DNA of 64,000 nt from assembly GCA_038087015.1 (NCBI GenBank), contig JASBNA010000033.1:452863-516862 (forward strand). The letters run 5' to 3'. Positions 29,717 to 40,649 of the stretch are shown here, piece after piece. A model generated the notes under the pieces. The model was not told where the DNA came from and made no database searches. It was given only the letters and a program-made list of their open reading frames with translations. The translations under genes were made by a program, and so were the position numbers. Within the stretch, counting starts at the first letter, position 1, and each line of letters starts with the position of its first letter. This DNA comes from Cerrena zonata. Lineage: Eukaryota > Basidiomycota > Agaricomycetes > Polyporales > Cerrenaceae.

Positions 29717-31399
29717 ATGTCGTATAATAACGATAGCCAAGCAGCTGAAAACATACATAAAATAAATAATGCTTTGAAAGCATTGCATGAAAAGGAAAGT
29801 ATACATGGGAAAGATTTTTCTGTTTATACAACAGAAGAAGGAGAAACTTTATCGACCAAGGAAAGAATCTGTACTAGTGTTGATGCACCAGCGACATTTA
29901 AACCAACTGATGAACAATTGTTTTTACCAAATGGTTTACCGAATTGTGAATTTTTGAAAAATCATTTTATACATGAAGGAAGATTACATGAAGAACAAGC
30001 GATTAGAATATTGAGAGATGCCACTGACTTATTAGCAAGTGAACCAAACTTATTGGATGTTCCTGCTCCAGTTACTGTTTGCGGAGATGTCCATGGTCAA
30101 TATTATGATTTAATGAAACTTTTTGAAGTTGGTGGAAGTCCTGCAAATACTTCTTATTTATTTTTAGGAGATTATGTCGATAGAGGTTCTTTTTCAATTG
30201 AATGTCTACTTTATTTATATTCTTTAAAATTGAATTATCCTGATACTCTTTGGATGTTAAGAGGTAATCACGAATGTGCTCATTTAACTGATTATTTCAC
30301 TTTTAAATCTGAATGCTTACATAAATATTCCTCCACTTTATATGAAGAATCTTTAAGATCATTCAATGCCTTACCCTTGGCTGCAATTATGAATAAACAA
30401 TTTTTCTGTGTTCATGGTGGTCTTTCTCCGGATTTAAGAACTTTAGATGATTTAATCAGAATGGATAGATTTAGAGAACCTCCAACTAAAGGTTTAATGT
30501 GTGATTTATTATGGGCTGATCCAATTGAAGAATATGATGAGGATAATATGGATCAAACATTCGTTAAGAATTCTGTAAGGGGTTGTTCTTATGCTTTTAC
30601 ATATAAAGCTTCTTGTCAATTTTTAGAAAGAACTGGATTACTTTCAATCATAAGAGCTCATGAAGCTCAAGATGCTGGTTATAGAATGTATAAACGAACT
30701 AAAACTATGGGGTTCCCATCTTTATTAACTATGTTCAGTGCTCCAAATTATTTGGACAATTATAATAATAAAGCAGCAGTTTTAAAATATGAAAATAACG
30801 TCATGAATATCAGACAATTCAATGCATCTCCACATCCTTATTGGTTACCCCATTTTATGGATGTTTTCACTTGGTCATTACCTTTTGTTGGTGAAAAGAT
30901 TACGGATATGTTGGTTTCAATTCTTAACATTTGTACTGAAGAAGAATTGGATGAAGATACTCCATTTAATAATGAAGATATTAATATTTCAAGTATTAGT
31001 AATTCTCCAACCTCAAATCCACCATCTGTTCCAATTGATCAAACTCTTGAAGATAAAAGAATTGCCTTGCGTAATAAAATTATTGCAATTGGTAGAGTCT
31101 CTAGAATGTATCAAGTTTTAAGACTGGAATCTGAAGACGTTGCTCATTTGAAACAAATGAACAGTGGTATCTTACCAAAAGGTTCATTGCTTAATGGTAG
31201 TGAAGGTTTAAGAAAAACTATCTCTTCTTTCGAAGAAGCTAGAAAAGCTGATTTGGAAAATGAAGCTATTCCTCCTCCTCCTGAAGAATTAAGAAGAAGA
31301 GAAGCTCAAAGAAATTCTAAAATTAGAAAAGATATTGAAAATAGTGAAAATAATAGCCCTGTTTTCCAAAGATTAATAAGAAGATTGTCTCAAAGTTGA
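29717..31399 (+). CDS. CNA1: Calcineurin A, Ca2+/calmodulin-dependent phosphatase catalytic subunit
   Basis: Calcineurin A dephosphorylates Crz1 and other targets in Ca2+ stress signalling; it pairs with regulatory subunit Cnb1. The ATG at 29717 ('MSYNNDSQ') is chosen; the frame before it opens at a TTG. The 560-residue product carries the phosphoesterase motifs '[15 protein letters not shown]', '[21 protein letters not shown]' and '[19 protein letters not shown]' (metal-binding Asp, His, Asn), '[11 protein letters not shown]', and '[20 protein letters not shown]'. The B-subunit helix follows ('[18 protein letters not shown]'). The calmodulin-binding segment is '[17 protein letters not shown]' (about 455-475), and a C-terminal autoinhibitory region follows. 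One CTG codon in the calmodulin-binding region would read Ser in the CUG-Ser1 code. Confidence 0.96.
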   Translation: MSYNNDSQAAENIHKINNALKALHEKESIHGKDFSVYTTEEGETLSTKERICTSVDAPATFKPTDEQLFLPNGLPNCEFLKNHFIHEGRLHEEQAIRILRDATDLLASEPNLLDVPAPVTVCGDVHGQYYDLMKLFEVGGSPANTSYLFLGDYVDRGSFSIECLLYLYSLKLNYPDTLWMLRGNHECAHLTDYFTFKSECLHKYSSTLYEESLRSFNALPLAAIMNKQFFCVHGGLSPDLRTLDDLIRMDRFREPPTKGLMCDLLWADPIEEYDEDNMDQTFVKNSVRGCSYAFTYKASCQFLERTGLLSIIRAHEAQDAGYRMYKRTKTMGFPSLLTMFSAPNYLDNYNNKAAVLKYENNVMNIRQFNASPHPYWLPHFMDVFTWSLPFVGEKITDMLVSILNICTEEELDEDTPFNNEDINISSISNSPTSNPPSVPIDQTLEDKRIALRNKIIAIGRVSRMYQVLRLESEDVAHLKQMNSGILPKGSLLNGSEGLRKTISSFEEARKADLENEAIPPPPEELRRREAQRNSKIRKDIENSENNSPVFQRLIRRLSQS

Positions 31400-31705
31400 T
31401 CTAAGTTATATAGTTATTATTACCAATTAATACGTTCTTTGAGCTATTCAACGTTCTCTTAATGGGTTTCTTCTTACGTATGTATTCTTTATGTTAAGTC
31501 ACACTTTGAACATCCGTACACCCGTAGTCCGAAGCATCAAAACAAAAAAAAAGCTATATATACGATAACCACATGTTGGATGGATTTTAATTCACCTAAG
31601 AAGTATCTTACCTATCAAATCTCAGTGAATACTGCTTGATAAGCAAGTTTTTAAAGCGGGAAAACTCAAAGCTCAACCCTTTTCTTCAACAAAATCATAG
31701 AACCA
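31400..31705. other. Intergenic CNA1 / LOT5-like
   Basis: 306 bp containing the CNA1 3' region and the LOT5-like promoter. No repeats or RNA gene seen. Confidence 0.4.
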
Positions 31706-32617
31706 ATGGTGCGTCGAATAAAACTAATACACGAAATTCCAAACATTGAAAATACCATCCCGGTATCTTTATATCAGTCATCTTCGCCAGAAAAATTCTC
31801 GGTTGAAGATGATGATAAATTTGTTCTTTACGCTGGAGGCTCAGGCTATAAATTTGAAATCTTGAATAATGATCCAACCCACGATTTGAAAATAAATGGT
31901 CTCGAATTACAAAAAACTTCATTGGTATCCTTATTCGTTTTGAATACAAGCTTTATCATATGGTTCGAGGAACTAAATAAGGGATTAGATATAAACTATC
32001 AATCGATAATTTTGCATGCATTACAAACCAATTCCCAATTATCGCAAAATCCCATTTTATATTTACAATTACTTTCAAACGAATATTTACAAAGCTTGCC
32101 AAAACAACCAAGCGAATTTGTATCTTCGATCGAATTGGTTATAACTACAAACAATGATGGTAAACCTGGACCCAATGAACAGAATCCATTATTTACAGTT
32201 CAAGAACAGTCAAGCCTCACAGATATATATGATGCATTATCTGAATGTTCGTCATTCCATGATTCGGAAGACGAAGATGAAAATATCGAAAACCCTATGT
32301 CTCAGTTTGCTTCCATTGATGAAGTATCACAGCCTGCTTTAGAAGTCCCATCCTCTTGGTTGCAAGACGGCGGAGAAGCAATTTCAATGGATACGGAATA
32401 CGAAAACCACGAAAGCATCCCTTTTAGAAATTCGGGTGATGCAGACGATTTAGAAATCGATGAACTTTATGAAGAACCCAATAATGGTGCTGCTAGTAAT
32501 CAAGTGGCAGGAATGCACGTTGATGTTGGATTTGCACCCATAGTAGGAAGTGTGAGAAGAAGAGACGATAACGAAACCTCAGAGGATGAGTTTTCTAAAA
32601 CAAGACGATTAAGGTAA
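31706..32617 (+). CDS. LOT5: pICln/Lot5-like PH-fold protein
   Basis: Lot5 is the yeast relative of pICln, a PH-fold chaperone-like protein; the yeast role is poorly defined. The 303-residue product has a beta-rich N-terminal half ('FVLYAGGSGYKFEIL', 'LVSLFVLNTSFIIWFEELNKGL', 'HALQ') consistent with the split PH fold of pICln. An acidic segment follows ('DALSECSSFHDSEDEDENIE', about 175-197), like the acidic loop of pICln, then 'APIVGSVRRRDDNE' near the end. Size fits Lot5 (306). Family confidence is fair; I compared by memory only. Confidence 0.65.
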   Translation: MVRRIKLIHEIPNIENTIPVSLYQSSSPEKFSVEDDDKFVLYAGGSGYKFEILNNDPTHDLKINGLELQKTSLVSLFVLNTSFIIWFEELNKGLDINYQSIILHALQTNSQLSQNPILYLQLLSNEYLQSLPKQPSEFVSSIELVITTNNDGKPGPNEQNPLFTVQEQSSLTDIYDALSECSSFHDSEDEDENIENPMSQFASIDEVSQPALEVPSSWLQDGGEAISMDTEYENHESIPFRNSGDADDLEIDELYEEPNNGAASNQVAGMHVDVGFAPIVGSVRRRDDNETSEDEFSKTRRLR

Positions 32618-33071
32618 TATTTCTGGCTAATCATTCATTGCATGTTTATTTTCACGTTTTTTTCTTTTATGTTAGTCACAGATCACTTGTGACCCTCTTA
32701 ATAATAATTAATGGCTACGTTTCCCTTCCCAAAATTGTTCTATTAATAGTCCATCCTCCTCTAAAAGAGTAGACTTACGTAGCAAATCCGTAGAAATTGC
32801 AAAATTTGGGGCTTGCTTATCTCTGGAACCGCAAATTTCCGGCTTATAATAAGAAAAAACATCCGTACCGACTCACTGACCCACAGGTCCTTTAAAGCTT
32901 TTTTCTATCAGCTTTCCAGTTTTTTCATCTTCTTCCAGCCGTTCTCTCTTAATAACCTTCCAACCAGAGATAAGCCTGTTCGATCGTTTATCCAGACCGT
33001 TCTGTATCGCTTGGGCTAACATACCACGTTCTTGTTAGCTGTGTTTTTCTGTTTGGAGTAAGCCTGGCATC
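32618..33071. other. Intergenic LOT5-like / HID1-like
   Basis: 454 bp of 3' region and promoter. No repeat, RNA gene or conserved element recognised. Confidence 0.4.
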
Positions 33072-36000
33072 ATGAAGTCTACAGAAGAAAGAAGCCGTTT
33101 CAAGAATCATTTTTTCAAACTTGGTCAAGGCAGGATAATACCACTTGAGAAAGAAGATTATTGGGAAGTATATTGGAAATATCCAGAATGCTCGAATGAT
33201 GTATTTGAAGTTTTGACAGTTTTCGATGTGCAGACCATAAGAGACCAAAATCTAGCCAATTTCATTCTATTAGTTCGAGTTCTTTCTTTTAAACTAATTG
33301 ATTTAAGGAATTCTCCCAATTTTCCTTTCACAACTCCCACCACTGCTTTAGAGACGTTGAATTGTGTGAGAATGCTTACAAAGATCTTACCGATTCTATA
33401 CGAGCTTCCTAATTATACAAGCGAGCTTGAAGATATAGTTTTTTGGAAAGAAACTTACAATCCAATAGAAATTGCAACCAATAAATTTCAAGCAAAGAAA
33501 GACTTGCATGGTGAATCGAAGTACTCTGATAAGCTGAAAATATTAGCTATCACTCTAATGAATGTTTCACTAGATCTTTTATTTATCAACGGTTTCACAT
33601 TGATTGCTCCCAAATCAAACAAAGTTCCATCAGAAGACAGAAAAGCATTAACTTTATGGGAGCCTGGTATCGGTTCTTCTGCAAAATATAACAGAGCAAA
33701 TCTTATAATAGATACTAATAGAGCTCATATACTCAAGTTCATCTTGACCCTTCTATCTACGTCTTTTTACATGGCACCATCGCACATTATTTCCAATGGA
33801 TCAAGATTTCTCACCTTGCTTGTTGCAACAACCCCGAGGGTTGAACTATTGACATTGGTATGCTCTTTATTCAACTTGATCTGTCGTTCTGCTCGAAGCT
33901 CTTCAGACGAAAACGGTTTGCTCTACAATAATCCACAACTTACTAAAATGAGACATTTATGCATAACTTATTCAGCTCAACTTTTAACTACAATGATAGT
34001 ATATCCAGTTCCATCGCATTTTAATACTCGCATTTTATTTGATTACAATTTGATCTCAACTCCTAAGCCTTATAATATGGCTAGATTATACGTCGGGAAA
34101 TTACATAAGGAAAGTGAAATATTATTTTTGGCATCTTATTTAATGAATATCTTGAGAACTCCTTTACAGCATGCTAAGGATTCTGATAATGCCAAATTTT
34201 CCTTAAACATTAAAGGAAATCAGCCTTCTTTATGGGCAACTGAATGTGTCATTTTACTTTGGGAATTGTTCCAGTGTAATAAATCATTTAAAGCTTTGGC
34301 CGGCCAAAGATATACCCAAGAAATAACTGTCAATTTATTATTCTATATAGTCAATTATCATGATGTTCCCGCTCACAGAAACTTAGTTCGGGTATCATCT
34401 TACTTTTTGTTATACTTGACGTCTTACGAATCTTTAATGAAGCTCATTGTTCAAGCCATTAGTATCACGTCTTACGAAATGCTACCGAATTCTTTCAAGA
34501 CAAAACCTCGTCCAACAACCTTTCGAGATTTTCTTGTGATTCAAATCTGCCAAGTACTCCTTTCAATAACACCCGCGTCTTCGAATACTAATTCCAATAC
34601 GGTACCTTCTCATACTAAAAAGCATCCTCCCAATGTCCTTTCTACAACTCTAGTGGAAATTTTATATAACTTAATTCCTATAATTGATGAAGAGATACCA
34701 AGTTCTGATTCTCCACTCAGAAAACTCGGAAATGCTAACCCGGGTGGTGGGATTTCATATACCGCTGCATCTTCCATAACTCAACTTATAATACGATTCC
34801 TGACGAAGCACTTTCTCACAGAATATACTTTTCATACTGACCTACTAGCATTGATTTTTAGAGCAGTTTGTATAGCTGCTGTCAAATTTCCTAAATCATC
34901 CAGAATGTTACTTTTCTGTATATTGAAAAACGAAAAGGTCTACGACTTGGTGTGGAATACTATATTTAGTTTGGACTCCTCACCTCCTCACCGTTTGAAT
35001 GCAATAAATGATGAAGATGAAGATCAAGAAGAAAGTTCGATCAATTCTTTTTCCAATGACTTATACGATAGTATTGATGAAGGTTTGTCAAGAGTTGAAT
35101 CTCATAAATCCGATCAACTCTCAATAACTCCTCTGATACCCAAGTCAGATTTTGAAATGTCAGAATCTGAATTTATTCAAAGTTTGAGTGAACCACCATC
35201 CTCAAGAAATTCTATTTCCAGCGGTGCAGGTATCCCCACGAATGATTTTAAAGAGAGCTATCTGAATCATTCTTTCGACTCGGAGACTGAGGCAATAGAG
35301 GCATCTTTGAGGCCGAGACCTCCCATTGGAATGACCCCGAAGCTGCGAGAAAAATTGCCCAAGGATTCACTGTTACAGAGATCATGGGGTGGTAATGATG
35401 CATTAAGAATAATTCTCACTATCATCATTCCGCATTTGAAATTGGCCTTGAAAGACTCTTGGTCTAGTAGAGAAGGTTCTTATATTGATAGTTACCTCTT
35501 AGTGAAGCAAATAGAAGCCATCAATTTTGATCAACTTTACGAAGAGTATAAAAGCCAAATAAATTATGATTTCTCCCCGAATATTCCTTTCGAACCTTTG
35601 AAATTTTCTTGGAGCCATCTTTCACTTGGCTGGTATACTTCATTATTGTATGGCAGAATCTATAATTCAATAGAGAATGTTAATGCTTTTGTGGGTGCTA
35701 ATGGGAATATAATGAAAAATCTTTCCAGTTCTTTAGCTTCATTTAGTAAATTGACTTCTGGCTGGTCAAATATCACCAAATCCAATTCTGAAGAGTCAGG
35801 TAATGAATCACCAGAAGTTAACGCTTGGGTTGTAGATTCATTAACAAGCACCAACAATTGGGCACAAACGTCTATCAAGCTCTTCAAAATAGAATATGCA
35901 CATAGAGACTCTTTTTTCCCAATAGAAAAAGGATTTGGAATAGGTAATAATTCGACTCCAGGGACTCCAGGTGGCGTTAATGATATGACTAATTCCTTGG

Positions 36001-36212
36001 TCAGACGTTTCAGTGACTTCAGGATGAACAATGCAAGTAGAAATAGTATTTCATCGGCACATTCGGTCAATGCAATGATTAACACTCCAATTGAAGAACA
36101 AGAATCGACTTTTGGTAAGATAACACCAAGAAATTCGGTAACGTCTTTGCAATCACTAAATGCAATAAATAGATCAAGAACCAATACTCCCAGAAATTCA
36201 ATGAGTATGTGA
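33072..36212 (+). CDS. HID1-domain protein, ECM30-like
   Basis: HID1 proteins act at the Golgi in protein sorting; the S. cerevisiae member is Ecm30 and the fission-yeast one Ftp105/Hid3. The 1046-residue product matches HID1 at the start ('KEDYWEVYWKYPECSNDVFEVL' region, about 25-50), 'NLANFILLVRVLSFKLIDL', 'LNCVRMLTKILPILYE', 'ILAITLMNVSLDLLFINGFT' and 'LREKLPKDSLLQRSWGGNDALR'. A Ser-rich acidic insert lies at about 640-740 and a disordered Ser/Asn tail at about 960-1046. The N-terminus reads MKSTEERS where animal HID1 has a myristoylated MGSTDS start, so the Gly acceptor is absent in this gene model. Long helical repeats dominate; no membrane span is seen. Confidence 0.85.
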   Translation: MKSTEERSRFKNHFFKLGQGRIIPLEKEDYWEVYWKYPECSNDVFEVLTVFDVQTIRDQNLANFILLVRVLSFKLIDLRNSPNFPFTTPTTALETLNCVRMLTKILPILYELPNYTSELEDIVFWKETYNPIEIATNKFQAKKDLHGESKYSDKLKILAITLMNVSLDLLFINGFTLIAPKSNKVPSEDRKALTLWEPGIGSSAKYNRANLIIDTNRAHILKFILTLLSTSFYMAPSHIISNGSRFLTLLVATTPRVELLTLVCSLFNLICRSARSSSDENGLLYNNPQLTKMRHLCITYSAQLLTTMIVYPVPSHFNTRILFDYNLISTPKPYNMARLYVGKLHKESEILFLASYLMNILRTPLQHAKDSDNAKFSLNIKGNQPSLWATECVILLWELFQCNKSFKALAGQRYTQEITVNLLFYIVNYHDVPAHRNLVRVSSYFLLYLTSYESLMKLIVQAISITSYEMLPNSFKTKPRPTTFRDFLVIQICQVLLSITPASSNTNSNTVPSHTKKHPPNVLSTTLVEILYNLIPIIDEEIPSSDSPLRKLGNANPGGGISYTAASSITQLIIRFLTKHFLTEYTFHTDLLALIFRAVCIAAVKFPKSSRMLLFCILKNEKVYDLVWNTIFSLDSSPPHRLNAINDEDEDQEESSINSFSNDLYDSIDEGLSRVESHKSDQLSITPLIPKSDFEMSESEFIQSLSEPPSSRNSISSGAGIPTNDFKESYLNHSFDSETEAIEASLRPRPPIGMTPKLREKLPKDSLLQRSWGGNDALRIILTIIIPHLKLALKDSWSSREGSYIDSYLLVKQIEAINFDQLYEEYKSQINYDFSPNIPFEPLKFSWSHLSLGWYTSLLYGRIYNSIENVNAFVGANGNIMKNLSSSLASFSKLTSGWSNITKSNSEESGNESPEVNAWVVDSLTSTNNWAQTSIKLFKIEYAHRDSFFPIEKGFGIGNNSTPGTPGGVNDMTNSLVRRFSDFRMNNASRNSISSAHSVNAMINTPIEEQESTFGKITPRNSVTSLQSLNAINRSRTNTPRNSMSM

Positions 36213-36393
36213 TGCAAAAAAAGTATTAGTCAGTTCTTAGTATATTCTTCACTCTATCATTTAAATTATCGCTTCTACAATAAATATGTGAAATGTAGTA
36301 ATTATAAAATTACAGTATATAATGTACAATATATTTTACTTATGCTATGGTCTGTGTTTTTTTTTTGTTTTTGCAATCAGTACTGAAGCATCA

Positions 36394-37011
36394 TTAACGT
36401 CTACGGTTACCTTTCTTTTGAACCATTTCAAATCCGTCGTCATCAATTATAGGACCTTTTGGCTCGTCCACTTCCATAGAATCATCTTCAACTAATGCAG
36501 GCACATTAGAGTCATCTTCACCTTCATCTTCGCTTTCATCATCAGATACGTCAGGGTTATTAGGATCAGAGCCAATTGTGACTTTGTGAGTTTGAGATCT
36601 TCCTTGTTTCTCTTGCCATTTACCATAAGCAATATCAATATTAGTGTAGTTTTCCAAGGCTGCTTCCTTGTAAAATTTCATAACTAATGCAGCAATTTCT
36701 AAAGCAGAATCATTATCAATTTCGGTATCAAACTCATCGACCATCGCGTACAACAAAGTTTCTTCGATTAATTGGATATCAACCACAGTTTCATCAAACA
36801 AGTCGATGACAATCCCGGATATCCAGTCTCTTTTATCGGCAGAGTTGGCACCACCCCACGAGTTGTCGACTGCAGTATTCAATTCTTCCCATTTATAGAC
36901 AGCCATACAAACACCAAGTTCAAACTTGGCTTGTTGTTTTTCATTACCGAACTTTAGGCTGGTTTGTCCTTCAACTACTTCGACGTAATCAGTTGGGTCT
37001 ATAGAAGCCAT
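36394..37011 (-). CDS. TSR2: Pre-rRNA processing protein / eS26 escort chaperone
   Basis: Tsr2 binds ribosomal protein eS26 (Rps26), carries it into the pre-40S particle and is needed for 20S pre-rRNA maturation. The 205-residue product has the WGG motif ('NSWGGANSADKRDWISGIVIDLF', about 47-70), an all-helical core to about 130, and an acidic tail typical of chaperones for basic ribosomal proteins ('DESEDEGEDD'). The end 'DDDGFEMVQKKGNRRR' is characteristic. Length equals yeast Tsr2 (205). It lies directly downstream of ORC1 on the same strand, separated by a 26-bp A run. Confidence 0.95.
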   Translation of the reverse strand: MASIDPTDYVEVVEGQTSLKFGNEKQQAKFELGVCMAVYKWEELNTAVDNSWGGANSADKRDWISGIVIDLFDETVVDIQLIEETLLYAMVDEFDTEIDNDSALEIAALVMKFYKEAALENYTNIDIAYGKWQEKQGRSQTHKVTIGSDPNNPDVSDDESEDEGEDDSNVPALVEDDSMEVDEPKGPIIDDDGFEMVQKKGNRRR

Positions 37012-37070
37012 TTTATGTTAGTTTTGATAAGAAATAAGATGGATAGTGGTTAAAGATCTCGAAAATACTG

Positions 37071-37096
37071 AAAAAAAAAAAAAAAAAAAAAAAAAA
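37071..37096. repeat. 26-bp A homopolymer between ORC1 and TSR2
   Basis: Uninterrupted A26 on the plus strand (T26 in the sense of the flanking genes), 60 bp upstream of the TSR2 start. Likely a poly(dA:dT) nucleosome-depleting element. Confidence 0.9.
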
Positions 37097-37131
37097 TTGC
37101 GATGATGTCGCATTTCACTGAAATGTCTCGA

Positions 37132-39708
37132 TCATTCTTGATCTAATGATTTTACAATCTCCTTGACAATCGTATCTTCCTTCAAGACACTTGCCACTTC
37201 TGTTCTGGTAACGTTAAGACTAACAAGCCTGTGTCTTTCACTTCGAACATTTTGTTCAATCAAAATACCGTTTTCAACCAATTCTGTCACAATGTGTCTG
37301 AAATTTGCAATCCTTATCTTATTTTTTTGCAACCCATTAGACAAATTATAGAAATTGCCATAAAGAACGGTCATTAAAGAAGCTTTTGAGTCGGCTTTTG
37401 AAAGTAGCTCACTGCTTTCTTTTGACGTTAGCATGGCTAAAGAATTTTTCATTTCATCGATGATATCACCTAGACTATTATCTGCCAAACCGGATCTTTT
37501 CATTCTCAACAACAAGCTTGCTAATACTAGTTTTGATGCAAAGGGTAAAGTTCTGATAAAAATACGTGCGGGTGAATTATTTGATTCATTGAAGGCTCTT
37601 GCTATATCTCTCATTCTGACGACGATTTTACCATTTTCAATTTTTAAGAGATTATTTTCAAGACTTTGTTCTTCTAATTCTTTATCTTCCAATTCAAATT
37701 TTGCACCATTGTTTGACTCACTACCTTCTTGCTTGAATTTTACATAAGCCTGTTCAACCATTTCAACTGCTCTACGACAAACCATGAGGGCTTTTCTGAC
37801 ATCCCCAACAATTATACCGACCTTTTTCGAAGCAAATTCAATGGCTGGTTCATCAAACACTACCCTTTTTCTTGATTGTTTTGTAAAATGCACTAATCTA
37901 TTTCTAATGATGATTGCTAATTCATCAACGGTATAGGGAACAAACTGAATTCTTCTGAGCCCTAATCTCGAAGAAATTTTATTTGACAAAACTCTTTCAG
38001 GCAAGTCCATGGTGTTGGCCACCTGCAATTACGATTAATTTGGAATTAGCATATGTGGGCCAATTGAAAAAGTTATACATCACGTTCTGTCTGGCAGTGA
38101 CGATTTGATCCAATTCGTCCATGAGAACGACTAGAGGCTTTCTTTCTTCTTCTTCATTTTTGAAATGTTCCTCGAGAAGTAGAGCTGCATTTGAAGCACT
38201 AACTTTTAGTCCACTAATTTTTTCATAAAGCTTTTCATATGCAACACTTGGTGTTAATAGTTTTAAACCATTGATTTCGAGAAAGTCAAAATCAAAATTA
38301 CCTGTTATATCTTCTTTCTTTGCATCATTTAATTGTTCAATGACTTCTCTTATGGTAGCGGTTTTACCAACCCCTGGAGTACCACTTATGTAGACGCAAC
38401 ACCCAGTTCCTTCACTAATTGCATTCTCTAGATTAACATAAATTGCTGTGAATTCATCGGTACGACATGGAAGCTCGGCCAATCTTGTAGACGCGTGAAG
38501 TCTTGCTCTCACTTGTTTAAAACTTTCAGAAGAAGGATCAACCAGAAGAGTTTTGGCTACTTGTTTTGGTTTTCTTGGTGATAAGGTAGGTAAGTTAAGT
38601 TTGGAAACATCTGGCTTTACTACAACTCTTCTCTTACCAATTTTAGGTATTTTTACAGGTGAAGTATTGGTAGAAGTTGATGATTTGGCTTGACGTTTTC
38701 TTTTCGCTGGAGTTTTTTGCTTTTGAGTTTTTTTGGTTCTCTTTTTGCCTTTCAGATTAGAACCGAATTCATCATCATCTGATTCATCCAAGTCCGAATC
38801 TCAGCTTCCGAATCTTCTTCGTCTAAGTCTTCTTCATCCAATTCCGCATCTTCATCTGAATCATCTTGAACACCGGGGCTTTTCTCATCACCGCTATCGT
38901 GGTCATTCTCTTCTTTTGCTTTCTGGAGTTCTATTTGAACTTTTGAAGGTGTCATTGTTTTGCTGTTTCTTTTTTTACTGGGAGTTGAAGGTTCCTGTTT
39001 AACTTTCTTCTGGGGGCTCGCCTTAGGTTCTTTATATGCTTTAGGAATAGTTTGTGAATTGATAAGCTTGAGAGCTTGAGTAGGGTCTGTTTTGAAAGAA
39101 TCATGCCATTCTCTGAAATCAAATTCTTCAGTGAATCTTTCTGCCCATTGATCACAACCACGTCTACACATAAATGTAGAGTCTTCATTGGAATTGTCAA
39201 TGATTAATTCTTTTTCTAACTCTTGATTAGTCACAATCACCGCTTTATCAATGACTTGTTTCAAAAAAATGTCATCTTGGTAAGATGTGGCGAAAATTTC
39301 ATTTTTCAAAAGCTTCCCAGAGTCTGAATATTCAGAAACTTTAGGTAAATCATTAAATTCAACGTTATCCATTCTTATAAACCAAGTAACAACAATGTCT
39401 ATGAAGTTTAGAACACCAAATTGAATTTCTTTGATGATAGCAATTCCCGGGATGTCGGAGCCCTTTTCATCAACAAGAATAACATCACCGACTTGAAGAT
39501 TCAAATTATCTGATTCTCTTGTCAATTTCAAATTGGATTTAGGATTTAGCTTTTTTTGAGGGGTTGACACTCTTGAACGTCTAGTTTTTCTCGAAGGTGT
39601 TTTTGGTTCTTCATCGGATTTAACTTCAATTACTTCATTTTGCAGCACGTCTTCATCCAGAGTGAGAAAATATTGCCAGCCTTTCAAGTCCTTTTGGGTT
39701 TTAGCCAT
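37132..39708 (-). CDS. ORC1: Origin recognition complex subunit 1, with two apparent frameshifts
   Basis: Orc1 binds and hydrolyses ATP in the origin recognition complex that licenses replication. Three minus-strand frames make one protein of about 858 residues. Part 1 (39708 to about 38802) starts 'MAKTQKDLKGWQYF' like yeast Orc1 and holds a BAH domain and acidic linker. Part 2 (about 38800 to 38023) holds a basic region and the AAA+ Walker A 'GTPGVGKT', Walker B 'VVLMDELDQIV' and 'MYNFFNWPTYANSKLIVIA'. Part 3 (about 38020 to 37132) resumes 'VANTMDLPERVLSNKISSRLG' with sensor and winged-helix regions. The first break fits one missing base near 38800; the second fits one extra base in CCACCTGC near 38022. 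ORC1 is essential, so sequence errors are the best explanation. Confidence 0.9.
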
Positions 39709-39988
39709 TCTCTTTGATAACTAAAAGTCTTCAATACTTCTTCAAGATGTTTGAAAAATTCACTTACGCGTAAAGGGCTCGATGGAGCCTTTATCGATTT
39801 CGCTTACATGCAGGCCTCCTCATTTAAGGGCTAAACTATTGGCAGCCAATACAAGGGTATATAATCGTAGGCTTCATTTATTCTAGTATACAAAAAGAGA
39901 AAGAAGAATAGAATGGGGAAAGAAAGATGCTGAGGAAGAATTTAGAAAGATGCAATCAAAAAAGAAGAGTCATAGGCAAAAAAAGGGT

Positions 39989-40649
39989 TTATTTAAAAAT
40001 CAAAATCGGTTCACCAGTGTTAACGATTTCTTCTAGATTTAATCGTAATTCAAAAGCTTTTGATAATATGACTTTGAAGATTTTTTGGACATTGATTGAA
40101 TGAGAGGTTGAGCAGAATATCACTGGTGATTTCATGGCATTTCCGAATTTTTTAGCTTGTTGAGTAATTTCTATTTGATCTTGATAGGGTAAGTCAATGA
40201 ATTGGTCATATTTAGTACCCACCAAGAAAGGTATGGCTGTTTTATTGAATCCCCTTACTTGACGGTACCATTCTTTAATTGAATTCAAAGTTGATTTTCG
40301 GGTTAAATCAAACATGAATAAGATTGCAACTGCATCATTTGAAACTAATGGTAACATATTAATGAATTCTTTTTGACCACCTAAATCCCAAATACTGAAA
40401 GTTATGGCGGTGTTTTTTATTTGGATTTTCTTCTCCATGAAATTAAGTCCTAATGTCTGAATATAATCTTCGTCAAAGGATCCTTCGACGTATTTCACCA
40501 TTAATGAAGTTTTACCAATTTGGGAGTCACCAATAAGCCCTATTTTAAGGGAAACCCTAAAGTATTCTGTTAGTAATCATTTCCTTTGAAACCAATTGGT
40601 TCTTTCTAACATACTGGTTATTCTGATCTTGATTATGGTCCTCTTCCAT
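39989..40649 (-). CDS. TEM1: Mitotic-exit GTPase Tem1 (spliced)
   Basis: Tem1 is the Ras-like GTPase that starts the mitotic exit/septation network at the spindle pole body. The unspliced frame lacks the P-loop, which splicing supplies. Exon 1 is 40615-40649 ('MEEDHNQDQNN' plus two bases). The intron is 40557-40614 (58 nt). Exon 2 is 39989-40556 and opens 'VSLKIGLIGDSQIGKTSLMV' with the GxxxxGK[ST] P-loop. Further motifs: switch II 'WDLGGQKEF', NKxD-equivalent 'GTKYD', and 'FCSTSHSINVQKIFK'. The spliced product is 200 residues with an unusually short N-terminus before the G domain. The yeast-specific 'TLGLNFMEKKI' effector region is conserved. Confidence 0.95.
40557..40614 (-). other. Spliceosomal intron of TEM1
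   Basis: 58 nt on the minus strand: GTATGT donor, TACTAAC branch point about 12 nt before the TAG acceptor. Splicing rebuilds the P-loop exon, confirming it. Confidence 0.93.
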
